DNA of 64,000 bases from Rhizobiales bacterium SYSU XM002. Lineage in GTDB: Bacteria > Pseudomonadota > Alphaproteobacteria > Rhizobiales > Beijerinckiaceae. The notes beneath the pieces are model-generated. The model saw only the letters and a list, made by a program, of their open reading frames with translations, did not search any database and was not told the origin of the DNA. The stretch spans positions 62,001-126,000 of the forward strand of contig VWVY01000005.1 in NCBI GenBank assembly GCA_009846685.1, read 5' to 3'. The position numbers and the translations under genes were made by a program. This document shows positions 1-10,392 of the stretch, one piece after another (the first letter of the stretch is position 1; each line of letters begins with the position of its first letter).

Positions 1-1683
<1,683 letters not shown>

Positions 1684-1685
1684 CG

Positions 1686-2318
1686 ATGCTGGCAGATGGC
1701 CTGATCGCTGACGAAGCCGGCGCCATCCGCTGCTGGTGGCCGGGGGACGACCCCGCCTATCGCCGCTACCACGATGAGGAGTGGGGTCATCCGGTGACGG
1801 ATGATCGCCGCCTCTTCGAGAAGATCTGCCTCGAAGGGTTCCAATCCGGCCTCTCGTGGCTGACGATCCTGCGCAAGCGCGAGCGTTTCCGTGCCGCCTT
1901 TGCCGGGTTCGATTTAGAGAAGGTCGCGGCTTTCGGCGAGAGTGACATTGCTCGGCTGCTCGGTGACGCGGGCATCGTCCGCCATCGCGGTAAGATCGTC
2001 TCGACCATCAACAACGCTGCCTGCGCGCTGGAAATGAAGCGCGAATTCGGTTCGCTCGCCGCCTATTTCTGGCGCTTCGAGCCGAAGCCGGACGAGCGCC
2101 CGGCGCGTTTCACCAAGGCCGAGCTGAGGGCGGCATCGCAGACGCCCGCCTCGACGCGCCTCTCGAAAGATCTGAAAAAACGTGGCTGGACCTTCGTCGG
2201 CCCGACGACATGCTACGCCTTCATGCAGGCGATGGGGCTGGTGAACGATCATCTTGAGGGTTGCCATTGCCGTGAGCCGCTGCTGGCCGAGCGCAAGGCC
2301 TTCACGCCGCCGGTTTGA
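1686..2318 (+). CDS. tag: DNA-3-methyladenine glycosylase I
   Basis: This is a base-excision repair enzyme that removes 3-methyladenine from alkylated DNA. The 210-residue protein has the family's zinc-binding residues: an N-terminal Cys (RCWWPGDD), the His of YHDEEWG, and the C-terminal His and Cys of NDHLEGCHC. The block SGLSWLTILRKRERFR and the GWTFVGPTTCYAFMQAMG segment are characteristic. ATG at 1686 was chosen because it begins two bases after the gyrB stop; a GTG at 1680 in the same frame would overlap gyrB. The tight spacing suggests cotranscription with gyrB. Confidence 0.95.
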   Translation: MLADGLIADEAGAIRCWWPGDDPAYRRYHDEEWGHPVTDDRRLFEKICLEGFQSGLSWLTILRKRERFRAAFAGFDLEKVAAFGESDIARLLGDAGIVRHRGKIVSTINNAACALEMKREFGSLAAYFWRFEPKPDERPARFTKAELRAASQTPASTRLSKDLKKRGWTFVGPTTCYAFMQAMGLVNDHLEGCHCREPLLAERKAFTPPV

Positions 2319-2321
2319 CCA

Positions 2322-2774
2322 TCAGTCCAGCGAGACCTTCCCCCGTCCCGCCTTGATGGAAGACCGGCCGGTCTTTTCCTTCAGACGGCGCTCCTTCGAG
2401 GCCTTGGTCGGCTTGGTGGCGATGCGGGCGCGGGGCGGCGGCTGCGTCTTGTCGAGCATGCCCTTGAGGCGTGCGAGCGCATCCTCGCGGTTGCGCTCCT
2501 GCGAGCGGAAGCGGTCGCATTTAAGGATCAACGTGCCGTCCTGCGTCAGGCGGTCGCCCGCCTCCTTCACCATCCGCGCCTTGTGATTGGGATGGAGCGG
2601 CGCGCCGGCAAGGTCGAAGCGCAGCTCGACTGCCGTCGAGACCTTGTTGACGTTCTGCCCGCCCGGCCCACTCGCGCGGATGAATTTCATCTCAACAAGC
2701 CGCTCGGGGATGCGCCATCCCAAGCCTTCGAGAATGATGCTGCCGGTGGCGTCCACAATCCTTCTCCCACGCAT
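2322..2774 (-). CDS. arfB: ArfB-type peptidyl-tRNA hydrolase (ribosome rescue)
   Basis: The 150-residue protein carries the class I release-factor catalytic motif in the context SGPGGQNVNKVST near residue 33, without a codon-recognition domain. The C-terminal tail is Lys/Arg rich (KPTKASKERRLKEK), as in ArfB/YaeJ, where it enters the empty mRNA channel of stalled ribosomes so that GGQ can hydrolyse peptidyl-tRNA. Length fits the family (about 140 residues). It is convergent with tag, with only three bases between stops. The product could equally be annotated 'alternative ribosome-rescue factor' or 'RF-1 domain protein'. Confidence 0.93.
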   Translation of the reverse strand: MRGRRIVDATGSIILEGLGWRIPERLVEMKFIRASGPGGQNVNKVSTAVELRFDLAGAPLHPNHKARMVKEAGDRLTQDGTLILKCDRFRSQERNREDALARLKGMLDKTQPPPRARIATKPTKASKERRLKEKTGRSSIKAGRGKVSLD

Positions 2775-2858
2775 TAACCGAATGGCCAGAGAGATGCGCT
2801 AAAAGGCTGGGCTTGTCACCCTTCCCGCCATCCGGCGCCAAAAACGGGATGCTGTTCC

Positions 2859-3368
2859 TTGACGCTCGATCCGCTGCTTCTGCTGTTTTTTCCGGCGCTG
2901 ATGGCCTTCGCGGCGGTCAGCGACATGCTGACGATGACCATCCCGAACCGTGTCTCGCTGCTGCTGGTCGCGGGGTTTGTCGCGATGGCGATTTTCACCG
3001 GCATGCCGTTGAAGGTGTTCGGCATGCACCTTGGCGCGGGGCTGGCGGTGCTGGCGATCACCTTCACGATGTTCGTCCTCGGCTGGATCGGCGGGGGCGA
3101 CGCCAAGCTTGCTGCGGCCACCGGCCTGTGGTGCGGCTTCGGTGTTCTGCTGGAGTATGTGTTGTTCGCCTCGATCTTCGGTGGCCTCCTGACGCTCGCG
3201 ATCCTCTACGGCCGTACCTTCCTGCTGCCGGAATTCGCGATGAAGATCGGCTGGATCTCGCGTCTCCACCACCACAAGACCGGCATTCCCTACGGCATCG
3301 CGCTCGCGGCGGCTGGGCTGGTCGTCTACCCGCAGACACAGATATGGTCGGCGGTGGCCGGAAGCTGA
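2859..3368 (+). CDS. cpaA: Prepilin peptidase of the Tad pilus (CpaA/TadV)
   Basis: This is an integral-membrane aspartic protease predicted to cleave the leader peptide of Flp-type prepilins. In 169 residues there are about five to six hydrophobic segments and the two conserved aspartates of the type IV prepilin peptidase core: Asp in AVSDMLTMTIPN near residue 22 and Asp in GGGDAKL near residue 76. It is the short form without the methyltransferase domain, as is usual for CpaA. The start is a TTG at 2859; the next in-frame ATG would remove the first membrane residues. It leads the pilus cluster but is separated from cpaB by about 117 bases. Confidence 0.92.
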   Translation: MTLDPLLLLFFPALMAFAAVSDMLTMTIPNRVSLLLVAGFVAMAIFTGMPLKVFGMHLGAGLAVLAITFTMFVLGWIGGGDAKLAAATGLWCGFGVLLEYVLFASIFGGLLTLAILYGRTFLLPEFAMKIGWISRLHHHKTGIPYGIALAAAGLVVYPQTQIWSAVAGS

Positions 3369-3410
3369 GGCCGCGTTTACGTTCGATAAAGGACGATTTT
3401 CAAGGCTCGA

Positions 3411-3425
3411 TTAACCATACCTTGA
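3411..3425 (+). promoter_or_regulatory. CtrA-like binding site upstream of cpaB
   Basis: TTAA-CCATACC-TTGA matches the CtrA consensus TTAA-N7-TTAA at seven of eight positions and contains the half-site TTAACCAT, which I recall being reported for CtrA in Caulobacter. It lies about 60-75 bases before the cpaB ATG, inside the cpaA-cpaB gap. Control of pilus genes by CtrA is established in Caulobacter; binding here is inference. Confidence 0.45.
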
Positions 3426-3485
3426 TGATTGGCTGCTGAAATAGATCCAAGGCGTTCCACGCCGTCGTTGAAGGGTCTGTTTGAG

Positions 3486-4286
3486 ATGAAGCCCGCTCGT
3501 ATCGCCATCGCAGGTGTCGCCGGTATCGCCGGTCTGCTCGCCCTGATGCTCTCCGGACGCCAGCCTGCCCCCCCGCCGGTGGTGACCGCGGCGCCGCCGC
3601 CGGCGCAGACGCCATTGACGGAGGTTCTCGTTGCAAAACAGGATCTTGCGATGGGTACCCTGCTGGGTGACGAGCAGCTGACCTGGGCCAAATGGCCGCA
3701 GGAACTCGCGGCCTCGACCATGATTCAGAAATCGGTCCGACCGAACGCGATCGAGGAATTCAAGGGGGCGATCACCCGCGCCTCCTTCTTCACCAACGAG
3801 CCGATTCGCGAGGAAAAAGTCATCAAGGGAACCGGCTCGGGATTCCTGTCGGCGATTCTTCCTTCCGGCAAGCGCGCTGTCGCGATTTCGATCGACAGTC
3901 GCGGTGCGACCAGTGCCGGCGGCTTCATCCTGCCGAACGACTTCGTCGACGTGATCACCACGCGGCGCGATCTCGATGCCTCGCTGCGCGCCGGTACGGA
4001 TATCTACCAGAGCGTGACCATCCTCTCGAACGTGCGCGTGCTCGCCATCGGCCAGAACGTGCAGGAGAAGAACGGCGAGCGCGTGGTCGTCGGTGAAACC
4101 GCGACGCTGGAACTCGATCCGCATCAGGCGGAGATGATCACACTCCAGCAGCGCTCCGGCACGCTCGCACTGGCGCTGCGCTCGATGGCCGATGCCAACA
4201 AGCCAGAAGAGCCGCGCAGCCGTGGTCCCAGTCAATCTCTCACCGTCGTGCGCTTCGGTGTTCCGCAGGAGGTCTCCAACCGATGA
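3486..4286 (+). CDS. cpaB: Tad pilus assembly protein CpaB (RcpC)
   Basis: This 266-residue periplasmic protein has an N-terminal membrane anchor (IAIAGVAGIAGLLALM), then a Pro/Ala-rich linker and an SAF-type domain (VLVAKQDLAMGTLLGDEQL), followed by the RcpC region with GKRAVAISID and LPNDFVDVI. CpaB is thought to work with the CpaC secretin in the outer part of the Tad machine. ATG 3486 is preferred because it immediately precedes the positively charged signal region; an upstream in-frame start at 3429 adds 19 residues that do not look like a signal sequence. The stop overlaps the cpaC start (ATGA), indicating translational coupling. Confidence 0.93.
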   Translation: MKPARIAIAGVAGIAGLLALMLSGRQPAPPPVVTAAPPPAQTPLTEVLVAKQDLAMGTLLGDEQLTWAKWPQELAASTMIQKSVRPNAIEEFKGAITRASFFTNEPIREEKVIKGTGSGFLSAILPSGKRAVAISIDSRGATSAGGFILPNDFVDVITTRRDLDASLRAGTDIYQSVTILSNVRVLAIGQNVQEKNGERVVVGETATLELDPHQAEMITLQQRSGTLALALRSMADANKPEEPRSRGPSQSLTVVRFGVPQEVSNR

Positions 4287-5833
4287 AAACCGACGGTCAG
4301 TTCCTCCTCAAGACATGTGAAGCGCATCCCATGACGATCCGGTCGATTTCGCTCGCCGCGCTGGCGCTCGCTGCTGCTTTCATTGCGGCCCCGGCAGAAG
4401 CCGGTTCGCCGGTCAAGCAGTTCGGCGGCGTGCCCTACGAGACGATCCCGACGCCGCGCATTCAGCCCGATACGCGCGACACGGCTGTCGCGCGCCGCAT
4501 CGATCTCTCGGTCGGCAAGTCGATTGTCGTCGATCTGCCGCGTGATGCGGGTGAAGTGTTCGTTGCCGAACCGAAAGTGGCGAATGCGGTCGTGCGCACC
4601 GCGCGCAAGATCTTCATCATCGGCACCGGCGCCGGCACGACCAGTGTGTTCGTGATGGACAAGCAGGGTCAGCAGATCGCGGCGCTCGACATTGGCGTCG
4701 CCAAGGAACTGGCGCGCGAACTCTCGATCCTGCGCGAGGTTATCAAGAAGGCCCTACCGAAGGCGGACATCACGGTGACGAGTGTGGGCGACAACTTCGT
4801 TCTCTCCGGCACGGTCGACTCCGCGCTCGAGGTGCAGAGCGCCATCGATATCGCGAACAATCTCGTCGGCCAATCCGGCGGCTTCCTCGGCATTGGCGGT
4901 TCCCAGGGCAAGGTCGTCAACGCCCTGCAGGTCCGCGGCCGCGATCAGGTGATGCTCAAGGTGACGATCGCTGAAGTCCAGCGCTCGATTCTCAAGCAGC
5001 TCGGTATCAATTTCGACGGTCAGTGGTCAGTCGCGAATTCGCTTTTCAGCGCGGTGACGGACAACCCTTTCACCATCCAGCGCGAAAATCCGTTGTCCAG
5101 CACCCTGTTGACCGCCAACTTCAATGGCAAGGAAGCGCAACTGCGCGCACTGGAGCGTCAGGGCGTCCTGCGCACGCTCGCCGAACCGACCCTGACGGCG
5201 ATTTCCGGCGAAAGCGCGAAGTTCCTCGCGGGCGGCGAAATTTCAGTGCCGCAGTCGGAAACCTGTGCGCCAACGACTACGGCACTGGGTCGGACGGTCA
5301 ACGTTTGCACCACCCAGCTGACCTACAAGCCGATCGGCGTGACGCTGAATTTCACCCCGGTGGTGATGAACGAGAACCGCATCTCCGTTCGGCTTGCGAC
5401 GGAAGTCACGGAGGTCGATCCCGACAACTCCTTCAAGCTGACCGGATCGGTTGTTCCGGGTTTCCGCACCCGCAAGGCCGAGACCACGGTCGAATTGCCC
5501 TCGGGCGGTGTTCTGGCGACCGCAGGCCTCATCCAGCAGCAGTCGCGGCAGGCGATCAACGGCCTGCCGGGTGCGATGAATCTGCCGATCCTCGGCACGT
5601 TGTTCCGCTCGCGCGACTACCAGCGCTTCGAGACCGAACTCCTCATTCTCGTCCAGCCCTTCATCGCCAAGCCGAGCGCACCGGGCGCGATCGCGCGGCC
5701 TGACGACGGCTTCGCGGATGCGACCGACCCCTCGACGATCTTCATGGGCCGCCTTAACCGCACCTATAGCGGCAGCGCGAAGGCCAGTGTCGCCGGGCAA
5801 CCGCATGGCCCGGTCGGGTTTATCCACGAATGA
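4283..5833 (+). CDS. cpaC: Tad pilus secretin CpaC (RcpA)
   Basis: This is the outer-membrane secretin through which the Tad pilus exits. It has up to 516 residues. A signal peptide is visible (SLAALALAAAFIAAPAEAG), then a pilus/secretin N-terminal domain (about residues 70-150), a BON-like stretch (VGDNFVLSGTVDS) and the secretin domain to about residue 460. Two cysteines bracket a short segment near residues 330-345 in the secretin domain. ATG 4283 has an AGGAGGT ribosome-binding site about nine bases upstream and overlaps cpaB; ATG 4331 would begin directly at the signal peptide and is a real alternative. Confidence 0.94.
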   Translation: MKTDGQFLLKTCEAHPMTIRSISLAALALAAAFIAAPAEAGSPVKQFGGVPYETIPTPRIQPDTRDTAVARRIDLSVGKSIVVDLPRDAGEVFVAEPKVANAVVRTARKIFIIGTGAGTTSVFVMDKQGQQIAALDIGVAKELARELSILREVIKKALPKADITVTSVGDNFVLSGTVDSALEVQSAIDIANNLVGQSGGFLGIGGSQGKVVNALQVRGRDQVMLKVTIAEVQRSILKQLGINFDGQWSVANSLFSAVTDNPFTIQRENPLSSTLLTANFNGKEAQLRALERQGVLRTLAEPTLTAISGESAKFLAGGEISVPQSETCAPTTTALGRTVNVCTTQLTYKPIGVTLNFTPVVMNENRISVRLATEVTEVDPDNSFKLTGSVVPGFRTRKAETTVELPSGGVLATAGLIQQQSRQAINGLPGAMNLPILGTLFRSRDYQRFETELLILVQPFIAKPSAPGAIARPDDGFADATDPSTIFMGRLNRTYSGSAKASVAGQPHGPVGFIHE

Positions 5834-5898
5834 GATCGCCGATGAACCCGCGTTCCTTTTCCCCCCTTGCCGCCGAAGCGGCCTCCGGAGACAGTCCC

Positions 5899-6603
5899 AT
5901 GAGTGTTTCGCGTAACCGTGCCCGTCTGGCGCCGCTTGCCGTGCTCGCCCTCGGCGCGCTCACGCTGTCGGGTTGCTCGACCCTTCGACCGACGCAGAAG
6001 GCCTTCGCACCGGACGAATATGATCAGCGGCATCCGATCCGCGTGGCACCGATGCTCGAACATATCGATGTCTTCCCTACCGGGGTTCGCCTCGACCGCC
6101 GCCAGCATCTCGATATTGTCGAGTTCGCCCGCGACTATTCGCGCAATGGCCGCGGCGGCATCAATGCCGCCGTGCCGGTTGGCCCCTACGGGCACCATAT
6201 CATGGGCGCGATCCGTGCCGCGCTGGCCGAGGGTGGCGCGCGCGCGCCGGTCCATTTCACCTCCTATCAGGGCGATCCGAAGCTCGGTGCGGCGCCCGTC
6301 CGGCTCAGCTTCGTCAAGCTGAAGGCGGAGGTCGCGAGCAAGTGCGGGCTTTGGCCGGCGGATCTTGCTGGCTCCAAGGAAGCCGAGACCTGGCATAACC
6401 GGCCATATCACAATCTTGGCTGCGCCTATCAGTCGATGATCGCCGCACAGGTCGCCGATCCGATCGATCTCGTCCGTCCGCGCGCCGAAGGACCGGTGGA
6501 TACGGTCAAGCGCACGAAGGACATCGAAGCCCTGCGCAAGGATCAGGATCCCTCGACCAAATGGGCGAAGGACGACGCCAAGGTCAAGGAAGCGCAGCAG
6601 TAA
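5899..6603 (+). CDS. cpaD: Tad pilus assembly lipoprotein CpaD
   Basis: This 234-residue protein has a lipoprotein signal with lipobox LTLSGC (Cys26). CpaD proteins localise to the outer membrane and support secretin assembly. The start at 5899 is chosen because GGAG lies eight bases upstream and the next residues form a typical lipoprotein signal; an in-frame ATG at 5830 overlaps the cpaC stop and would add 23 residues. The body includes the pilus CpaD region with DRRQHLDIVEFARDY and a Cys-containing segment (LGCAYQSMIAAQVADP), the usual end of the conserved domain. It belongs to the cpa operon. Confidence 0.9.
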   Translation: MSVSRNRARLAPLAVLALGALTLSGCSTLRPTQKAFAPDEYDQRHPIRVAPMLEHIDVFPTGVRLDRRQHLDIVEFARDYSRNGRGGINAAVPVGPYGHHIMGAIRAALAEGGARAPVHFTSYQGDPKLGAAPVRLSFVKLKAEVASKCGLWPADLAGSKEAETWHNRPYHNLGCAYQSMIAAQVADPIDLVRPRAEGPVDTVKRTKDIEALRKDQDPSTKWAKDDAKVKEAQQ

Positions 6604-6647
6604 GTTCCGCCGGGCACCGCACGCCGGGCCGAGACTGGAGGTAAGGA

Positions 6648-7886
6648 ATGTCGGAGAACACGGTTGCGCCGCTGCCGCATGTGGCGATCCAGGTTTTTTC
6701 CGAGACGAGCCATGTGGTCGCTGTCGTCGAGGAAGCGGCGTCGGATCGCCGAATGGCAAAGGTTCATCTCAGGATCCAGGCCGGCGGCGTTGCCGCAGCC
6801 GTCGAGGCCTATCGCGACGCGCCGACGCCCAACGTCATCGTGATCGAGACGACCTCGGACAGCCGGATGTTGCTCGAGCATCTCGACGAGCTTGCCGCCT
6901 ATTGCGACGAGGGCACGCGCGTCGTGGTCATCGGCCATGTCAACGATGTCCCGCTCTACCGCGAGTTGATGCGGCGCGGGGTCAGCGAATATCTGGTCGC
7001 GCCAATCAACGTGCTCGGCTTCATTCAGGCGCTCTCGGAGATTTTCTCCAGCCCGACCGCGAAGCCCGTCGGCCGGCTGATTGCCGTCGTCGGTGCGAAG
7101 GGCGGTGTCGGCTCCTCGACGATTGCCCATAACCTCGCCAGCACCATCGCCACGAACCTCGAGGTCGAGACGGTCTGCGTCGATCTCGATCTGCCGTTCG
7201 GGACGGTGGGGCTCGATTTCAACCAGGACCCGCCACAGGGAATCATGGAAGCGGCCTTCGATCCCGATCGCGTCGATGCCAACATGATCGAGCGACTCCT
7301 GTCGAAATGCACGCCGCGCCTTCAGCTGATGGCCGCGCCGTCGAGTCTCGACCGGATCTACGATTTCGGCGACCAGACCTTCGAGCCGGTGACCGACGCC
7401 TTGCGCCAGACAGTGCCGGCGATCGTATTCGACGTGCCGCACCTCTGGACGGGCTGGAGCCGCAACGTGCTCGTGCGGGCGGACGAGATTGTCGTCGTCG
7501 CCTCGCCCGATCTCGCCAACCTGCGCAACGCCAAGAACCTGATCGATACGTTGACTCTTGCGCGGCCTCACGATCCCAAGCCGCGGCTGGTGCTCAACCA
7601 GGTGGGCGTTCCGAAGCGCCCGGAGATTTCGTCTGCGGAGTTCTCCAAGGCACTCGATTCACCGCCGCTCGCGACCTTCGCTTTCGATCCGAACCTGTTC
7701 GGAACGGCGAACAACAACGGCCAGATGATCGCGGAGGTCCAGCCGAAGTCGAAGGCGCAGGAGAGCTTCCTCGACATGGCCAAGGTGCTGATGAGCCGGC
7801 AGGAAGCCAAGTCGGCGAAGAAATCCATTCTTTCCGCCCTGCGCGAGAAGCTTGGCAATCGCGGCGGGAAGTCGAAGGCCGCCTGA
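6648..7886 (+). CDS. cpaE: Tad pilus localisation ATPase CpaE (TadZ)
   Basis: This is a MinD/ParA-like ATPase that positions the Tad machine. The 412 residues comprise an atypical receiver-like N-terminal domain (about residues 10-135) and a P-loop domain beginning with a deviant Walker A, GAKGGVGSST, near residue 150; the first glycine-lysine pair is the signature lysine type, although the terminal lysine of a standard P-loop is replaced by Ser. DLDLPFGTVGLDF is the switch-like region. A strong GGAGG ribosome-binding site precedes ATG 6648. It lies between cpaD and cpaF. Confidence 0.93.
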   Translation: MSENTVAPLPHVAIQVFSETSHVVAVVEEAASDRRMAKVHLRIQAGGVAAAVEAYRDAPTPNVIVIETTSDSRMLLEHLDELAAYCDEGTRVVVIGHVNDVPLYRELMRRGVSEYLVAPINVLGFIQALSEIFSSPTAKPVGRLIAVVGAKGGVGSSTIAHNLASTIATNLEVETVCVDLDLPFGTVGLDFNQDPPQGIMEAAFDPDRVDANMIERLLSKCTPRLQLMAAPSSLDRIYDFGDQTFEPVTDALRQTVPAIVFDVPHLWTGWSRNVLVRADEIVVVASPDLANLRNAKNLIDTLTLARPHDPKPRLVLNQVGVPKRPEISSAEFSKALDSPPLATFAFDPNLFGTANNNGQMIAEVQPKSKAQESFLDMAKVLMSRQEAKSAKKSILSALREKLGNRGGKSKAA

Positions 7887-7927
7887 GCGGCCGGATCCGG
7901 TTTGGACAGTAGAAGACGAGGGTAGCG

Positions 7928-9412
7928 ATGTTCGGCAAGCGGACAACAATCGGGCAGGGTGGAACGCCGGCGGCGCCGGCTGCCAAACCGATCGCGCCGC
8001 CCGCCGCGCCCGCGCCGGAGGTTCGCCGCGAGGCGCCGAAGCCGACCGTGAGTGCGCCTGCCCCGGCGGCACAAGCCCGCCCGAAACCACCGGCCCCGGT
8101 GGCGGCTGCCCCCTTGCGCTCGGATCAGTACTACCAGACCAAGAGCATGATCTTCGGCGCGATGATCGAGTCGATCGATCTCAGCCAGCTCGCCAAGCTC
8201 GATGCCGAAAGCGCCCGCGACGAATTGCGCGATGTCATCACCGAGATTCTCGCGCTCAAGAACGTCGCGATGTCGATCGCCGAGCAGGAGGACATGCTCG
8301 ACGACATTTGCAACGACGTTCTCGGTTATGGCCCGCTGGAACCACTGCTCGCGCGCGATGACATCGCCGACATCATGGTCAACGGCCCGGACCGGACCTT
8401 CATCGAAGTCTCGGGCAAGATCCAGCTGACCAATGTCCGCTTCCGCGACAACGCCCAGCTCATCAACATTTGCCAGCGGATCGTCAGTCAGGTCGGTCGC
8501 CGCGTCGACGAAAGCTCGCCGATCTGCGATGCGCGCTTGCTCGACGGCTCCCGCGTCAACGTCATCGCGCCTCCGCTCGCGATCGATGGCGCTGCGCTCA
8601 CCATCCGCAAATTCAAGAAGGACAAGCTGACGCTCGATCAGCTGGTAAAATTCAATTCGATCTCGCCGGAAGGCGCGGAGGTGCTGAAAGTTATCGGCCG
8701 TGTCCGCTGCAACATCGTCGTCTCCGGCGGCACGGGCTCCGGCAAGACGACGCTGCTCAACTGCCTGACCAACTATATCGACGACGACGAGCGCATCATC
8801 ACCTGCGAGGACGCGGCGGAACTCCAGCTCCAGCAGAGCCATGTCGTTCGTCTCGAAACCCGCCCGCCCAACCTTGAGGGAACAGGGCAGGTGACGATGC
8901 GCGATCTCGTCAAGAATTGCCTGCGTATGCGCCCCGAACGCATCATCGTCGGCGAGGTGCGCGGCCCGGAGGTGTTCGATCTCCTCCAGGCGATGAACAC
9001 CGGCCACGATGGCTCGATGGGCACGATCCACGCCAACTCCCCGCGCGAATGTCTCGCGCGTATGGAAGCAATGATCGCGATGGGCGGCTATTCACTCCCG
9101 CCGAAAACGGTGCGCGAGATGATCGTTTCCTCGGTCGATGTCATCATTCAGGCGCAGCGTCTGCGCGACGGTTCGCGCCGTATCACCCACATCACCGAGG
9201 TGATGGGCATGGAAGGGGATGTCATCACCACGCAGGATCTCTTCGTCTACGAGATGACGGGCGAGGATGCGAACGGACGCATCATCGGCCGCCATAAATC
9301 TACCGGCATCGGCCGCCCACGCTTCTGGGACCGAGCGCGCTACTACGGCGAGGAAACCCGCCTCGCTGCCGCGCTTGATGCGGCCGAGGTCAAGGACGAG
9401 CGGGCGGCCTGA
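7928..9412 (+). CDS. cpaF: Tad pilus assembly ATPase CpaF (TadA)
   Basis: This is a hexameric secretion ATPase of the GspE/VirB11 superfamily that powers pilus extension and, in some species, retraction. In 494 residues, the first 65 are Pro/Ala rich and probably disordered, followed by an N-terminal domain ([12 protein letters not shown]-type block) and the ATPase core: Walker [12 protein letters not shown] near residue 267, Walker B with [11 protein letters not shown], and the His-box segment [13 protein letters not shown]. It is the best-conserved member of the cluster. tadB begins two bases after its stop. Confidence 0.96.
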   Translation: MFGKRTTIGQGGTPAAPAAKPIAPPAAPAPEVRREAPKPTVSAPAPAAQARPKPPAPVAAAPLRSDQYYQTKSMIFGAMIESIDLSQLAKLDAESARDELRDVITEILALKNVAMSIAEQEDMLDDICNDVLGYGPLEPLLARDDIADIMVNGPDRTFIEVSGKIQLTNVRFRDNAQLINICQRIVSQVGRRVDESSPICDARLLDGSRVNVIAPPLAIDGAALTIRKFKKDKLTLDQLVKFNSISPEGAEVLKVIGRVRCNIVVSGGTGSGKTTLLNCLTNYIDDDERIITCEDAAELQLQQSHVVRLETRPPNLEGTGQVTMRDLVKNCLRMRPERIIVGEVRGPEVFDLLQAMNTGHDGSMGTIHANSPRECLARMEAMIAMGGYSLPPKTVREMIVSSVDVIIQAQRLRDGSRRITHITEVMGMEGDVITTQDLFVYEMTGEDANGRIIGRHKSTGIGRPRFWDRARYYGEETRLAAALDAAEVKDERAA

Positions 9413-9414
9413 GC

Positions 9415-10383
9415 ATGGACACGCAGCAGCTCATCGTCGCTGGTCTCGCCACTTTCGCGGTGGCGACGCTCGGCATCGTCTTCGTCGAACCGCTCCTCAC
9501 CGGTGCGGCGCGCGGCGAAAAGCGCCAGGCGGCGCTGACGGAAACACGCGCCAAGCGACGTCAGCTTGAAGAAGCCGGTGCTCGCAAGAAGCAGATTTCC
9601 GATACGCTCAAGGAACTCGAATCCCGCAAGGAAGCCAAGAAGCTTACGCTCGAGCAGCGCCTTGAGCAGGCGGGGCTTGCCTGGACCAAGAAAACATATG
9701 TCTTGTTCTCGCTTGGTGCTGCGGTTGTGTTCGGTCTGCTGCTTCTGCTCCTGACAAAGCAGCCCATTCTCGCGTTGGGCGGTCTTGTCGTTGGCGGTCT
9801 CGGGTTTCCTCGCTGGTTCCTCTCGCACAAGGCGAAGAAGCGGCAGAAGCAGTTCCTTGAGGAGTTCCCCAACGCGATCGACGCCATCGTTCGCGGTATC
9901 AAGTCCGGCCTCCCCCTCAACGATTGCTTTCGGCTGATCGCGCAGGAGGCGAAAGACCCGCTCAAGGGCGAGTTCCGATCTGTCGTCGAGGCGCAGCAAC
10001 TCGGCGTCGGCATCGGTGACGCCACACTGAAAATTTACGAGCGCCTGCCGCTCTCCGAGGTCAACTTCTTCGCGATCGTGATCCAGATTCAGTCCAAGGC
10101 CGGCGGCAATCTTGGCGAGATCCTCGGCAACCTCTCGCGCGTCATCCGCGACCGCAAGAAGCTGCGGGACAAGGTTGGCGCGATGTCTTCCGAAGCGAAA
10201 TCCTCCGCCACCATCATCGGTGCGTTGCCGTTCCTCGTCGGCGGTCTCGTCTTCATGGGCTCGCCCGACTACATCTCGCTGCTCTGGACGACCAAGGCCG
10301 GGCAGGTGGGTCTCGGCGCATGCCTGACGATCATGGGCGTCGGCATCCTCGTGATGCGTAACATGATCAACTTCGATATCTGA
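9415..10383 (+). CDS. tadB: Tad pilus inner-membrane platform protein TadB
   Basis: This is a 322-residue GspF-type inner-membrane protein. There is an N-terminal membrane segment (residues 8-28), a charged Lys/Arg/Glu-rich cytoplasmic stretch (about 30-80), two membrane segments near 95-135, the GspF core with FPNAIDAIVRGIKSGLPLNDC, and a C-terminal pair of membrane segments. TadB and TadC together form the base on which CpaF acts. ATG 9415 follows the cpaF stop with almost no gap. Confidence 0.93.
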   Translation: MDTQQLIVAGLATFAVATLGIVFVEPLLTGAARGEKRQAALTETRAKRRQLEEAGARKKQISDTLKELESRKEAKKLTLEQRLEQAGLAWTKKTYVLFSLGAAVVFGLLLLLLTKQPILALGGLVVGGLGFPRWFLSHKAKKRQKQFLEEFPNAIDAIVRGIKSGLPLNDCFRLIAQEAKDPLKGEFRSVVEAQQLGVGIGDATLKIYERLPLSEVNFFAIVIQIQSKAGGNLGEILGNLSRVIRDRKKLRDKVGAMSSEAKSSATIIGALPFLVGGLVFMGSPDYISLLWTTKAGQVGLGACLTIMGVGILVMRNMINFDI

Positions 10384-10392
10384 GGAGGGGGC

